Of a stretch of 64,000 bases of DNA, positions 23,603 through 32,839 are shown piece after piece. The notes under the pieces are model-generated. The model was not told the origin of the DNA, searched no databases, and was given only the letters and a program-made list of their open reading frames with translations. The stretch is from Faecalibacterium prausnitzii. Its GTDB lineage: Bacteria > Bacillota > Clostridia > Oscillospirales > Ruminococcaceae. The DNA is taken from contig SFDE01000007.1 of assembly GCA_004558805.1 (NCBI GenBank), positions 30,861-94,860 on the forward strand, written 5' to 3'. How positions within the stretch are numbered: position 1 is the stretch's first letter; the number at the start of each line of letters is the position of its first letter. A program made the translations under genes and the position numbers.

Positions 23603-25159
23603 ATGAATCTGTCCCTTATCCGCTCCATGACCCGCAGCGCCGTTTTCGAGCTGGAAAACGGTCTGTGCTATCGTCCGGCACATCCCTTTACCGTGACCCT
23701 TGATGGCGTCACCGTCTACGAGAGCTGCAACACCAATGTGTTTTCCCTGTTCTCCCTGCTGCCCGACACCACCTACACCCTAGGGGTGCAGGCTGAGGGG
23801 GAGACCCTGAGCCTTACCTTCACCACCGAGGCGGAGACCTTTTTTGTGGACGCCTCCCGGTACGGTCTGGTGGCAGACGGCACCACCGACAACACGGTGC
23901 GGCTGCAGGCGGCGCTGTCCACCTGCCCCAAGGGCGGCACGGTCTATGTGCCTGCCGGACGGTACCGCACTGCCAGCCTGTTCATGAAGAGCTGCACTAC
24001 CCTGTATCTGGAAAAAGGTGCCGTGCTGCTGGGAGACAACGACCGCACCCATTACCCCATCCTGCCCGGGGTGCTGCCCTGCCAGAATGAGGTGGACGAG
24101 TACTATCTCACCGGCTGGGAGGGCAACCCCCTGGACAGCTTTGCGGGACTGCTGAACATCACCCAGGTCCATGACGTGGTGGTCACCGGCGAGGGCACTC
24201 TGGACTGCGACGCCCAGAACGGCGACTGGTGGGTCAACCCCAAGGTCAAGCGCATTGCATGGCGTCCCCGGGCGGTGGCAGCAGTGGACAGCGAGAACGT
24301 CTGCCTCCACGGCATCACGGTGCAGAACAGCTACTCCTGGACCATCCACCCCATCTTTGTGAAGCATCTGGACCTGCTGAACTTCAACATCAACAACCCC
24401 TACAACGCCCCCAACACCGACGGCATCGACCCGGAGAGCTGCCAGTACACCCGCATCATCGGGGTCAACATCCACGTGGGCGACGACTGCATCGCCATGA
24501 AGGCAAGCAAGGTATTTCTGGGCATGAAGCTGAAAAAGAGCTGTGAGCACACGGTGATCCGCAACTGCCTGCTGGACAAGGGACACGGCGGCATTGTCAT
24601 CGGCAGCGAGATGAGCGGCGGCGTCAAGGACATGGTGGTGACCCAGTGCCTCATGGACCACACCGACCGGGGCTTGCGGGTCAAGACCCGCCGGGGTCGC
24701 GGCAACACCGCCGTCATTGACGGGCTGGTGTTCCGCAACGTGGAGATGCGGGGGGTCAAGGCACCCTTCGTCATCAATATGTTCTACTTCTGCGACCCGG
24801 ACGGTCACGGTCCCTACGTCCAGTGCCGGGAGGCTCTGCCGGTGGACCAGTACACCCCCAAGCTGGGCAGCCTGACCATGGAGGACATCGTTGCCACCGA
24901 CGCCCAGTTTGCCGGCTGCTACTTTGACGGTCTGCCGGAGCAGCCCATCGAGAAGGTGACCATGAAGAACGTCACCATCACCTTTGACCCCGACGCCAAG
25001 GAAGGGCAGGCGGCTATGGCAGACAACCGCCCGCTGGTGAAAAAGCTTGCCCTCTACGCCGAAAACGTGAAGGAGATCGTCCTCCACAACGTAAAGATCG
25101 AAGGCTACGAGGGCGAGCGGCTGCACTTTGCAAACGTAGGACATTTTGAGGAGGACTGA
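23603..25159 (+). CDS. Glycoside hydrolase family 28 polygalacturonase
   Basis: 518 residues from the ATG at 23,603 after CAGGAGG. After a short N-terminal beta domain (about 1-85) comes a right-handed beta-helix. All four GH28 signatures are present: NTDGID (from about residue 271), GDDC (about 293), GHGG (about 328) and RVK (about 359), giving the three catalytic Asp and the His. No signal peptide, so it acts inside the cell on imported oligogalacturonides, probably as an exo-enzyme. It is coupled to the GH105 gene by a four-base gap. Confidence 0.93.
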   Translation: MNLSLIRSMTRSAVFELENGLCYRPAHPFTVTLDGVTVYESCNTNVFSLFSLLPDTTYTLGVQAEGETLSLTFTTEAETFFVDASRYGLVADGTTDNTVRLQAALSTCPKGGTVYVPAGRYRTASLFMKSCTTLYLEKGAVLLGDNDRTHYPILPGVLPCQNEVDEYYLTGWEGNPLDSFAGLLNITQVHDVVVTGEGTLDCDAQNGDWWVNPKVKRIAWRPRAVAAVDSENVCLHGITVQNSYSWTIHPIFVKHLDLLNFNINNPYNAPNTDGIDPESCQYTRIIGVNIHVGDDCIAMKASKVFLGMKLKKSCEHTVIRNCLLDKGHGGIVIGSEMSGGVKDMVVTQCLMDHTDRGLRVKTRRGRGNTAVIDGLVFRNVEMRGVKAPFVINMFYFCDPDGHGPYVQCREALPVDQYTPKLGSLTMEDIVATDAQFAGCYFDGLPEQPIEKVTMKNVTITFDPDAKEGQAAMADNRPLVKKLALYAENVKEIVLHNVKIEGYEGERLHFANVGHFEED

Positions 25160-25163
25160 CACC

Positions 25164-26309
25164 ATGACACACGCAGAGATCCTGTCCATGCTGGGCGATT
25201 ACGTGGACTACCTGATCGCCAACTCCAGCGCCGAAGCACCCATGTGGAACATCGAGAAGGTCCGCAGCGGCAAGCCCAATAAGTGGAACTACATCGACGG
25301 CTGCATGATCACCGCCACCCTGAGCCTGTACAAGACCACCGGGGACAAAAAGTATCTGGACTTTTCCAAAAAGTTTCTGGACTACTTTGTGCAGGAGGAC
25401 GGCTCCATCAAGACCTACGACCCCAAGGAGTACAATCTGGACAACATCAATCAGGGCAAGAACCTGTTTGTTCTCTACGACATCTTTGGGGACGAAAAGT
25501 ACCGCCGTGCCATGGACACCATCCGCAGCCAGCTGCTGACCCAGCCCCGCACCAAAGAAGGCAACTTCTGGCACAAGGACATCTACCCCTGGCAGGTATG
25601 GCTGGACGGCACCTACATGGCACAGCCCTTCTACATGGAGTACGAGACCCGCTACAACAAGATGCAGGGCTGCATCGACAGCTACAAGCAGTTCATGAAC
25701 ATCCAAAAGCATATGCGGGACGAAAAGACCGGTCTGTACTACCACGGCTACGACGAGAGCCGCCAGATGTACTGGGCAGACCCGGTCACCGGCTGCAGCC
25801 CCAACTTCTGGCTCCGTGCCATGGGCTGGTTCATGGTGGCAATGGTGGACGTGCTGGAGCGGATGGACGAGCAGCTGTACAACGAGTACCGGGGCATCAT
25901 GGCGATGTTCAAACAGACCATCGAGGACGTGCACAAGTTCCAGGACGAGGACACCGGTATGTTCTGGCAGGTCATGGACCACCCCGGCGTGGAGGGCAAC
26001 TATCTGGAGACCAGCGGCACCGCCCTGTTTGCCTACGCCGTGCTGAAGGGGGTCCGGCTGGGCTACCTGCCCCAGCGGATGGCTGCATGGGCAGAAGAGG
26101 CATTCTACGGCACCTGCGATAAGTACCTGTCCCGGAACCCCGACGGCAGCCTGCAGCTGGACGGCATCTGCCTTGTGGCAGGTCTGGGCGGCAAGGACCA
26201 CCGGGACGGCTCCCTTGCCTACTACTTCAGCGAGCCGGTGGTCTGCAACGACGCCAAGGGCGTAGGTCCCCTTGTGCTTGCCTACACCGAAATGATCGCC
26301 CGGAAGTAA
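25164..26309 (+). CDS. Glycoside hydrolase family 105 unsaturated rhamnogalacturonyl/galacturonyl hydrolase
   Basis: 381 residues, ATG at 25,164 four bases after the GH28 stop; GAGGAGG lies in the end of that gene. (Alpha/alpha)6-barrel pattern: NKWNYIDGCMITATLSLY, WLDGTYMAQPFYMEYE (Asp as the expected catalytic acid), FWLRAMGWFMVAMVDVLE and ETSGTALFAYAVLKGVRLGYL. GH105 enzymes remove the unsaturated uronic acid left by pectate or rhamnogalacturonan lyases. Cytosolic; no signal peptide. It works with GH28 and feeds the uronate pathway encoded at 41-52 kb. Confidence 0.93.
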   Translation: MTHAEILSMLGDYVDYLIANSSAEAPMWNIEKVRSGKPNKWNYIDGCMITATLSLYKTTGDKKYLDFSKKFLDYFVQEDGSIKTYDPKEYNLDNINQGKNLFVLYDIFGDEKYRRAMDTIRSQLLTQPRTKEGNFWHKDIYPWQVWLDGTYMAQPFYMEYETRYNKMQGCIDSYKQFMNIQKHMRDEKTGLYYHGYDESRQMYWADPVTGCSPNFWLRAMGWFMVAMVDVLERMDEQLYNEYRGIMAMFKQTIEDVHKFQDEDTGMFWQVMDHPGVEGNYLETSGTALFAYAVLKGVRLGYLPQRMAAWAEEAFYGTCDKYLSRNPDGSLQLDGICLVAGLGGKDHRDGSLAYYFSEPVVCNDAKGVGPLVLAYTEMIARK

Positions 26310-26321
26310 CCGGAACATCCC

Positions 26322-26366
26322 ACACCCCCTGCAGCGGCACCCAACTGCTGCAGGGGGCTTTTTTGC
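26322..26366 (+). terminator. Terminator of the GH28-GH105 operon
   Basis: CCCCCTGCAGC / GCTGCAGGGGG stem followed by CTTTTTT, 13 bases after the GH105 stop. Confidence 0.85.
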
Positions 26367-26440
26367 AGGACGACTTTCGTCATTTTCGACAAGAGCCAGG
26401 GACCCGTCTTAGAGTTTTTTCCAAAGTTTTTCGTCCCTTC

Positions 26441-26476
26441 TTGACAGTGCATCGTCAGTATACTAATATATTAGTA
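26441..26476 (+). promoter_or_regulatory. Promoter with palindromic operator for the esterase/MBL fusion
   Basis: TTGACA (26,441-26,446), 17-base spacer, TAATAT (26,464-26,469). The -10 box lies inside a perfect 16-bp palindrome TACTAATATATTAGTA (26,461-26,476), placed for repression. Its core resembles the 18,725 and 51,950 sites. Confidence 0.75.
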
Positions 26477-26561
26477 ACAGGATTTCTCGCTTACTGTGAG
26501 AAATTTTTGGTCAGTATTTCCGTTCGTATCTTTCTGTAAAAAGAGAAGAGGAGAAAAGACT

Positions 26562-28199
26562 ATGGAACTGAGCAGACGTGATTTCATGCGCAGCACCGCC
26601 GCTTTCGCCGCCGTGGCAAGTGTCCTTGGCACCAGCGGCATCGCCTTTGCCGAGGATGCCGACCAGAACTGTCTGGTAAAGGTAGACGGCACCGACCGCA
26701 GCGCCCTTGCCAAGCGTTTCAAGGCTGGCAAAGCCGCCGGTGTGGAGTACTGCGCCTACAATCCCCACCGCTACGACCTCACTCTCAAGGGGGACCTGCC
26801 CCTGATCGTTTTCCTCCACGGTGAGGACGGTGTGGGCGTCAACGGCACCCAGCTCACCGCCAACGACGGCGCCACCTTCTACATCTCCGATGAGATGATC
26901 CGGAAGAACCCCACCTACCTGTTTGCACCCCAGTGCCCCGGCAAGAACTGGACCGACCCGGAGACGGTCGCCGCCCTGAAGGCTGCCATTGACAGCTATG
27001 TTTCCTCCCACCGCATCGACCCGGACCGCATCTACATCGAAGGTATGTCCATGGGCGGCACCGGTGTCTGGAACATGATCCTGTCCTACCCCTACTTCTT
27101 TGCCGCCGCCATCCCCATGTGCGGCATGGTGCCTGCCCGGTGGTACAGCACCCCCGGTGCCTTTGAGGCGATCAAGAACACCCCGGTCTGGGCATATCAC
27201 TGCAAGGATGACCCGGAAATGCCCGAAGCGGAGACCGCCAAGGCTGTGCAGGCTCTGAAGGACGCCGGCTGCTCCTGCGTGAAGTACGAGGGCTTTACCG
27301 CCGGTTCCATGCCGGAGCCTCACAAGGTGTGGGAGCGGGTGTACAGCATCGGCACTCCCTACAACTGGATGTTCACCCAGTCCCTTGCCCGCACCCAGCA
27401 CGGCAAGCTGAACCCCAACATGATGTTCAGCCACTACCCGGTCAAGTACAACATCACCCGGGTCATGGACTTTGGCATGGACACCCTGTGGGTGCTGGAT
27501 CTGGGCAAGGAAGCCCTGATCATCGACACCGCCATGGGCGGCTCCGGCGCTGCCGACCTCTACGCCTACCTGCGTGAGAACGTGCTGACCAACCCTGACG
27601 CTGAGCTGGATATCCTGCTGACCCACAAACACGGCGACCACATCCTGGGCATCCCCTCCCTGCTGAAGTCCGGCAAGGTCCGCCGCACCTACATCCACCC
27701 CGATGACCGGGAGGACCTGCTCACCAGCATGAAGAATTTCTTCGGGATCACCGCCGAGGATCTGAAGCTGGTGAACATCGTAGACGGAGACACCGTCCGC
27801 ATCGGCTCTGAGGAGCTGGAAGTGGTGGCTGTGCCCGGACACACCAAGGGCTCTGTGGTGTTCTTCTACAAGGACTATATCTTCACCGGCGATGCCGTTG
27901 GCTCCGGCGACCTGTTCATGATGGAAGCTGCCACCGACACCTACCTGCCGGGTCTGGAGCACTTTATGGCAGAGGTTCTGCTGCGGGACAAGGGTGTGGA
28001 CTACGAGCTCCTCACCGGTCACTGGGAGAACCTGAACCCCTTCAGCGTGGAGTACCTCCGTCATATGCTGATCCTTGTAAAGGGCGTCATCCGCGGCGAA
28101 ATCCCCATCGGCTACTACACCCGTAAGCCCGGACGCTGGGCAGGCTATCTGGATGCCAACATCTTCTATCCCTACGCCGTCCTCAGCTACGAGGAATAA
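26562..28199 (+). CDS. Exported esterase-like / metallo-beta-lactamase fusion protein
   Basis: 545 residues from the ATG at 26,562. Tat signal (SRRDFMRSTAAF, R5 R6; cleavage near 30). Residues 60-265 form an alpha/beta hydrolase of the CE1/PHB-depolymerase type: nucleophile in GMSMGG (Ser163), CKDDPE (Asp about 217), EPHKVW (His253). Residues 290-545 form a metallo-beta-lactamase domain: THKHGDH (354-360), VPGHTKGSV, TGDAVGSGD and a late LTGHWE, so the metal ligand set looks complete. Its own promoter and place after pectin genes suggest removal of ester groups from plant polymers outside the cell; the role of the second domain is open. Confidence 0.82.
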   Translation: MELSRRDFMRSTAAFAAVASVLGTSGIAFAEDADQNCLVKVDGTDRSALAKRFKAGKAAGVEYCAYNPHRYDLTLKGDLPLIVFLHGEDGVGVNGTQLTANDGATFYISDEMIRKNPTYLFAPQCPGKNWTDPETVAALKAAIDSYVSSHRIDPDRIYIEGMSMGGTGVWNMILSYPYFFAAAIPMCGMVPARWYSTPGAFEAIKNTPVWAYHCKDDPEMPEAETAKAVQALKDAGCSCVKYEGFTAGSMPEPHKVWERVYSIGTPYNWMFTQSLARTQHGKLNPNMMFSHYPVKYNITRVMDFGMDTLWVLDLGKEALIIDTAMGGSGAADLYAYLRENVLTNPDAELDILLTHKHGDHILGIPSLLKSGKVRRTYIHPDDREDLLTSMKNFFGITAEDLKLVNIVDGDTVRIGSEELEVVAVPGHTKGSVVFFYKDYIFTGDAVGSGDLFMMEAATDTYLPGLEHFMAEVLLRDKGVDYELLTGHWENLNPFSVEYLRHMLILVKGVIRGEIPIGYYTRKPGRWAGYLDANIFYPYAVLSYEE

Positions 28200-28225
28200 G
28201 CCTTTTTTCCTTTCATAAAACAACA

Positions 28226-28262
28226 CAGGAGCCGCCCCTGCCCGGGGCGGCTCCCTTTTTTA
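28226..28262. terminator. Terminator between the fusion gene and the MarR gene
   Basis: GGAGCCGCCCC / GGGGCGGCTCC perfect stem, then CTTTTTTAT on the plus strand. It can act on both convergent genes. Confidence 0.85.
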
Positions 28263-28322
28263 TAGCGTCAAAAACAATGCACCCACGCCTTTTCCCGCAT
28301 ACCGCCGGGAAAGACCCAGCCC

Positions 28323-28757
28323 TTATCGTTCCTCTTTAAAGATCTGCAGGATCTTCTGCAGGCTGTTCACGGTGCGGCGGAGTTCTTCCTCCCCCACCTC
28401 TGCCTGCATCCGGGCGTAGCAGCGCTTCATGTACTGCTGCTCCTCCGCCATCAGCTCCACTGCCTTGCTGGTAAGCTCCACATAGGTGCGCCCGGCGTCC
28501 CGGTCGGTGAGCCACCGGACATAGCCCTGATCCTGGAGCTTTTCTATCCCTTTGGACAGATCCGTCACCCGGATGCCCATGGTATTGGCAAGGTCGGTGA
28601 GGTAGAGCTTTTCTTCCGGGTCGGTCTCCTGCCGGGTCTGGATGTAGAACAGCACCAGATAGTCCGCCCGGCGGATGGTGCGGAACACCCGGTCCAGATC
28701 AAAATTGTGGAGAAAGAACCATTCTTCCGGATGGTTCTGCATAGCTTGCTGTTTCAT
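28323..28757 (-). CDS. MarR-family transcriptional regulator
   Basis: 144 residues. Winged helix: YLTDLANTMGIRVTDLSKGIEKLQDQGYVRWLTDRDAGRTYVELTSKA, with the Asp-Arg-Asp wing tip of MarR proteins; dimerisation helices lie at both ends. It starts 15 bases downstream of citrate synthase and appears co-transcribed with it, so it may control that gene. A FabT-like role in the nearby fatty acid operon is possible because FabT is a MarR protein, but no proof exists in the sequence. Confidence 0.85.
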   Translation of the reverse strand: MKQQAMQNHPEEWFFLHNFDLDRVFRTIRRADYLVLFYIQTRQETDPEEKLYLTDLANTMGIRVTDLSKGIEKLQDQGYVRWLTDRDAGRTYVELTSKAVELMAEEQQYMKRCYARMQAEVGEEELRRTVNSLQKILQIFKEER

Positions 28758-28772
28758 AGGTGATACCTCCTG

Positions 28773-30128
28773 TCAGCGGGCGTCCCGGGGGATATAGGTG
28801 TGGTCGCCCCCCAGACTCTTGTAAGCGGGACGGATGATCTTGTTGGCGCTGAGCAGCTCCTCGATGCGGTGGGCGCTCCAGCCGGCGATCCGTGCCACGG
28901 CAAACAGGGGGGTGTACAGCTCCATGGGGATGCCCAGCATATCGTACACAAAGCCGCTGTAAAAGTCCACGTTGGGGCTGACGCCCTTAAAGATCTTGCG
29001 CTCTCCGGCAATGAGCTGGGGTGCCATCCGCTCGATCCTGCTGTAGAGGGCAAGGTCCTTTTCCTTGCCCTTTTCGTGTGCCAGCTGCTCCACATAGCCC
29101 TTGAACACCACCTCACGGGGGTCGCTGAGGGAGTAGACCGCATGTCCCATACCGTAGATCAGTCCCTTGCGGTCAAAAGCCTCCCCATGGAGCAGCTTTT
29201 TCAGGTATGCTTCCAGCTCCTCATCGTCCTCCGGGTCTCTCAGATGGTCCCGGATGTCCTGCATCATCTGCATCACCATCAGGTTGGCGCCGCCGTGGCG
29301 GGGACCCTTCAGGGAGCACAGCGCCGCCGCCATGGCGGAGTAGGTGTCGGTGCCGGAGGAGGTGACCACACGGGTGGTAAAGGTGGAGTTGTTGCCGCCG
29401 CCGTGCTCTGCATGGAGCAGCAGAGCCACGTCCAGCACCCGTGCTTCCAGCGGGGTGTACTGCATATCCGGGCGCAGCATCCGCAAAAAGTTTTCCGCCG
29501 TGGACAGGCCGGGATCCGGGCGGTGGATGTACATGCTCTCGTCGTTTTCGTAGTGGTTGTAGGCGTGGTAGCTGTACACCGCCAGCATGGGGAAGATGCT
29601 GGCAAGCTGGATGCTCTGGCGCAGCACGTTGGGGATGCTCAGGTCCGCCGCCTTGGGGTCGTAGGAGGCAAGGGTCAGCACGCTCCGTGCCATGGAGTTC
29701 ATGATGTCATGGCTGGGCGCCTTCATGATCACATCCCGGGTAAAGTTGGTGGGCATGGTGCGGCACTCGCCCAGCACCCCGCAGAACTCCTCCAGCTTTT
29801 CCGGGGTGGGCAGCTCCCCGAACAGCAAAAGATACCCTGCCTCCTCAAAGGCAAAGCGTCCGCCCCGGCTGCCGTTGATCAGGTCCTTTACATCGTAGCC
29901 CCGGTACAGCAGCTGTCCGTCGCTGGGCTGCTTGACTCCGTCCACATACTTAAAGGCACGGATATCCGAGATGTTGGTCAGTCCTGCCAGCACGCCCTTG
30001 CCGTTTTCGTCCCGGAGTCCTGCCTTGACCCCAAATTCCTGATACAGGTCCTTGCTGATCTTATCGTGTTCTGCGCACAGAGGCTGCTGCTGCTCAAAGT
30101 ATCCCATCACATTCTGCAAGTAGTCCAT
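28773..30128 (-). CDS. Citrate synthase
   Basis: 451 residues, at the long end for the family because of an N-terminal extension. It condenses oxaloacetate and acetyl-CoA to citrate in the cytosol. Seen: LLHAEHGGGNNSTFTTRVV (first catalytic His region), LKGPRHGGANLMVMQMM, YGMGHAVYSLSDPR (second catalytic His) and DFYSGFVYDMLGIP (catalytic Asp). The 2-methylcitrate synthase branch cannot be excluded from sequence alone. In an organism with an incomplete TCA cycle it would feed glutamate synthesis. AAAGGAGCAATTG precedes the start. Confidence 0.93.
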   Translation of the reverse strand: MDYLQNVMGYFEQQQPLCAEHDKISKDLYQEFGVKAGLRDENGKGVLAGLTNISDIRAFKYVDGVKQPSDGQLLYRGYDVKDLINGSRGGRFAFEEAGYLLLFGELPTPEKLEEFCGVLGECRTMPTNFTRDVIMKAPSHDIMNSMARSVLTLASYDPKAADLSIPNVLRQSIQLASIFPMLAVYSYHAYNHYENDESMYIHRPDPGLSTAENFLRMLRPDMQYTPLEARVLDVALLLHAEHGGGNNSTFTTRVVTSSGTDTYSAMAAALCSLKGPRHGGANLMVMQMMQDIRDHLRDPEDDEELEAYLKKLLHGEAFDRKGLIYGMGHAVYSLSDPREVVFKGYVEQLAHEKGKEKDLALYSRIERMAPQLIAGERKIFKGVSPNVDFYSGFVYDMLGIPMELYTPLFAVARIAGWSAHRIEELLSANKIIRPAYKSLGGDHTYIPRDAR

Positions 30129-30172
30129 CCGCCAATTGCTCCTTTCCCATCTGTTAAAATCGGTTCCTTTTT

Positions 30173-30201
30173 AGATTACAGAAAGGATATTACGGTGTCA
30201 A
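30173..30201 (-). promoter_or_regulatory. Promoter of citrate synthase
   Basis: Minus strand TTGACA (30,201-30,196), 17-base spacer, TAATCT (30,178-30,173), about 45 bases ahead of the start codon. Confidence 0.75.
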
Positions 30202-30279
30202 GGTACGCTTTGTAAACAAAAATAAAACAATCGCCCCCCTCTTTGCCGCTTTTTTGCCGTCAAAAAAGGGGGAAGGCAC

Positions 30280-30334
30280 AAAAAACACCTGCCGCCCCTT
30301 GCCGGACAAAGCGCCGGCAGGGCTGCAGGTGGCA
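30280..30334 (-). terminator. Terminator of the fatty acid operon
   Basis: Long interrupted stem CCACCTGC..GCCGG / CCGGC..GGCAGGTG followed on the minus strand by TTTTTTG, 15 bases after the fabZ stop. Confidence 0.8.
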
Positions 30335-30349
30335 TTTTTTTATTGGTCT

Positions 30350-30832
30350 TTACCGGCTCAAGTTCCGGTCCGGCTGGGTCAGCACAAAGGTCAGCTCCGC
30401 CGTGGCGGCGCACTTGCCGTCCACATAGGCGGCAGCCTTGCCCACCCCCACCGGTCCGTGCTGCTCCAGCAGCTCACAGTGCAGGGTCAGCACGTCTCCG
30501 GGGGTCACCTGTTTGCGGAACCGGGCGTTCTTGATGCCCCCAAAGAGCGCCAGCTTGCCCCGGTTCTCCGGCAGGGTCAGTGCCGCCACCGCACCGGTCT
30601 GCGCCAGTGCTTCCAGGATCAGCACCCCGGGCATCACCGGCTGTCCCGGGAAGTGCCCGCAGAAAAATCCCTCGTTGCGGGACACGCACTTGCGCCCGAT
30701 CGCCCACTTGCCCGGCTCGCAGTCCAGAATACGGTCCACAAGGGCAAAGGGATAGCGGTGGGGCAGGATGGCGGCGATCGCCTCGCTGTCGTAAGCGTTG
30801 GGCTCCTGCCGCACCGTAAGCAGTTCTGCCAT
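30350..30832 (-). CDS. fabZ: 3-hydroxyacyl-ACP dehydratase FabZ
   Basis: 160 residues. Hot-dog fold dehydratase of the elongation cycle. Seen: LPHRYPFALVDRI at the start of the fold and the active-site segment GHFPGQPVMPGVLILEALAQ containing catalytic His and Glu. Last gene of the operon, three bases after fabF. No fabA or fabM is visible, so how unsaturated acids arise is not shown here. Confidence 0.95.
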   Translation of the reverse strand: MAELLTVRQEPNAYDSEAIAAILPHRYPFALVDRILDCEPGKWAIGRKCVSRNEGFFCGHFPGQPVMPGVLILEALAQTGAVAALTLPENRGKLALFGGIKNARFRKQVTPGDVLTLHCELLEQHGPVGVGKAAAYVDGKCAATAELTFVLTQPDRNLSR

Positions 30833-30835
30833 GGC

Positions 30836-32074
30836 TCAGCCCTCCCAGTGCTTCAGGGCGATGCAGGCGTTGTGCCCGCCAAAGCCCAGACTGTTGCTCA
30901 GGGCGTACCGGATGTGCTGGCTGCGACCCTCGTTGGGCACATAGTCCAGATCGCACTCCGGGTCCGGCTGGGCGTAGTGGACGGTAGGCGGGGCAAACTG
31001 GTCCCGCAGTGCCAGAGCGGTAAACACCGCCTCCACACCACCGGCGCCCCCCAGCAGGTGCCCGGTCATGCTCTTGGTGCTCACCACCGTCATCTCCCCG
31101 GCGTGGCTGCCAAAGACCCCGTGGATCGCCGCCGTCTCGCAGGCGTCGTTCATGTGGGTGCCGGTGCCGTGGGCGTTGATGTGGTCCACCTGCTCCGGGG
31201 CAATACCGGCGTCTGCCAGGGTCAGCTTCATGCAGTCGATGGCACCCACGCCGCCGGGAGCGGGTGCGGTAAAGTGATAGGCGTCGCAGTTTGCTCCGTA
31301 GCCCACCACCTCGGCGTAGATCTTAGCCCCGCGAGCCAGAGCGTGGTCCAGTGCCTCCAGCACCAGAATGCCGCTGCCCTCGCCCATGACAAAGCCGCCG
31401 CGGCGGGCGTCAAAGGGCAGGCTTGCCGCCTCCGGGTCGGTGGCAGTGGAAAGTGCCTTCATGCTGGTAAAGCCGCCGATGCCCAGAGGGCTGATGCAGC
31501 TCTCGGCACCGCCGCAGACCATCACGGTCTCGTAGCCATCCCGGATCCGGTGGAAGGCATCGCCTACAGCGTTGGTGCCGCCGGCACAGGCGGTCACCGG
31601 GCAGGTGCAGATGCCCTTGAGCCCAAAACGGATGGCGATCTGCGCCGCTGCCATGTTGGCAATGGACATGGGCACAAAGTAGGGGCTTACCTTCTCCATG
31701 CCCTTTTCCTCGCCCCGGGCGTGCTGCTCCTCGATGGTGGGCAGACCCCCGATGCCGCTGGACACGATGACGCCCACCTGCTTTGCCTCTGCCTCGGTGT
31801 CGATGCCGCTGTCGGCGATCGCCTCCTGTGCGGCAGCAAGTGCCAGCAGGGTGAACCGTGCCATCTTGCGGGCTTCCTTTTTGTCGGCGACGGTCTCCGG
31901 GTCAAAGCCCTTTACCTCGCCTGCCAGACGGCACTTGAAGCCGGTGGTGTCAAACTGGGTAATAGGACCGATGCCGCATTTACCGGCACGTGCCGCTTCC
32001 CAGCTCTCCGCCACGGTGTTGCCCAGCGGGTTCACGGTACCCATGCCGGTGATCACCACTCTGCGTTTTTCCAT
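30836..32074 (-). CDS. fabF: 3-oxoacyl-ACP synthase II FabF
   Basis: 412 residues, standard length. The condensing enzyme extends acyl-ACP with malonyl-ACP. Catalytic Cys163 in CPVTACAGGTNAV, first His in NAHGTGTHMND, second His in KSMTGHLLGGAG, and the C-terminal NSLGFGGHNACI. Thiolase fold. It lies between fabG and fabZ, as in many Firmicute operons, but the accB gene often found after it is absent. AAGGAGATA precedes the start. Confidence 0.96.
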   Translation of the reverse strand: MEKRRVVITGMGTVNPLGNTVAESWEAARAGKCGIGPITQFDTTGFKCRLAGEVKGFDPETVADKKEARKMARFTLLALAAAQEAIADSGIDTEAEAKQVGVIVSSGIGGLPTIEEQHARGEEKGMEKVSPYFVPMSIANMAAAQIAIRFGLKGICTCPVTACAGGTNAVGDAFHRIRDGYETVMVCGGAESCISPLGIGGFTSMKALSTATDPEAASLPFDARRGGFVMGEGSGILVLEALDHALARGAKIYAEVVGYGANCDAYHFTAPAPGGVGAIDCMKLTLADAGIAPEQVDHINAHGTGTHMNDACETAAIHGVFGSHAGEMTVVSTKSMTGHLLGGAGGVEAVFTALALRDQFAPPTVHYAQPDPECDLDYVPNEGRSQHIRYALSNSLGFGGHNACIALKHWEG

Positions 32075-32089
32075 ACAGGTATCTCCTTA

Positions 32090-32839
32090 TCACATTGCCA
32101 TGCCGCCGTCTGCACAGAGCACCTGCCCGGTGAGATAGCCGCTTTGTTCCGCCGCAAAAAATGCCACCGCATTTGCCACATCCTCCGGGGTGCCCGGACG
32201 CTGCAGCGGGATATCCCCGGTCATGGCGGTGCGCACCGCCTCCGGCAGGGCGGCGGTCATATCCGTCTCGATAAAGCCCGGTGCCACGGCGTTTACCGTC
32301 ACATTCCGGCTTGCCAGCTCCCGTGCCAGACTCTTGGTAAGACCGATGAGTCCCGCCTTGCTGGCAGCGTAGTTTGCCTGCCCCGGGTTGCCCCGCAGCG
32401 CTACCACGCTGCTGAGGTTGATGATCCGTCCGTACCGCTGCCGCACCATCCGCCGTGCCGCCTCCTTGCAGCAGAGGAAGGCACCCTTCAGGTTGGCGTT
32501 CAGCACGGCGTCAAAGTCCGCTTCGGTCATCCGCAGCAGCAGGTTGTCCCGGGTGATGCCTGCGTTGTTCACCAGGATATCCACCCGTCCGTATGCCTCC
32601 ATGGCGGCGTCAAAGAGCTTTTTGCAGCCCTCTGCCGTGGAGACATCTCCCTGCACTGCCACAGCGTCCACACCCTGCTGCCGGCACAGCTCCACCGTCT
32701 GTGCGGCGGCGGCTTCCCCGTGGCAGTAGTTCACCACCACCCGGCAGCCCTGCTTTGCAAGGGCGACGCACACCGCCCGCCCGATGCCCCGGCTGCCGCC
32801 GGTGACCACGGCGGTGCGGGTCAGTTTTTCTTCAGCCAT
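32090..32839 (-). CDS. fabG: 3-oxoacyl-ACP reductase FabG
   Basis: 249 residues. Short-chain dehydrogenase with cofactor loop TGGSRGIGRAV (14-24), LVNNAG (around 88-93), catalytic Ser in INLSSVVAL and YAASKAG (Tyr and Lys). NADPH-dependent reduction of 3-oxoacyl-ACP in the elongation cycle. Its start overlaps the end of fabD by eight bases, indicating translational coupling. Confidence 0.95.
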   Translation of the reverse strand: MAEEKLTRTAVVTGGSRGIGRAVCVALAKQGCRVVVNYCHGEAAAAQTVELCRQQGVDAVAVQGDVSTAEGCKKLFDAAMEAYGRVDILVNNAGITRDNLLLRMTEADFDAVLNANLKGAFLCCKEAARRMVRQRYGRIINLSSVVALRGNPGQANYAASKAGLIGLTKSLARELASRNVTVNAVAPGFIETDMTAALPEAVRTAMTGDIPLQRPGTPEDVANAVAFFAAEQSGYLTGQVLCADGGMAM

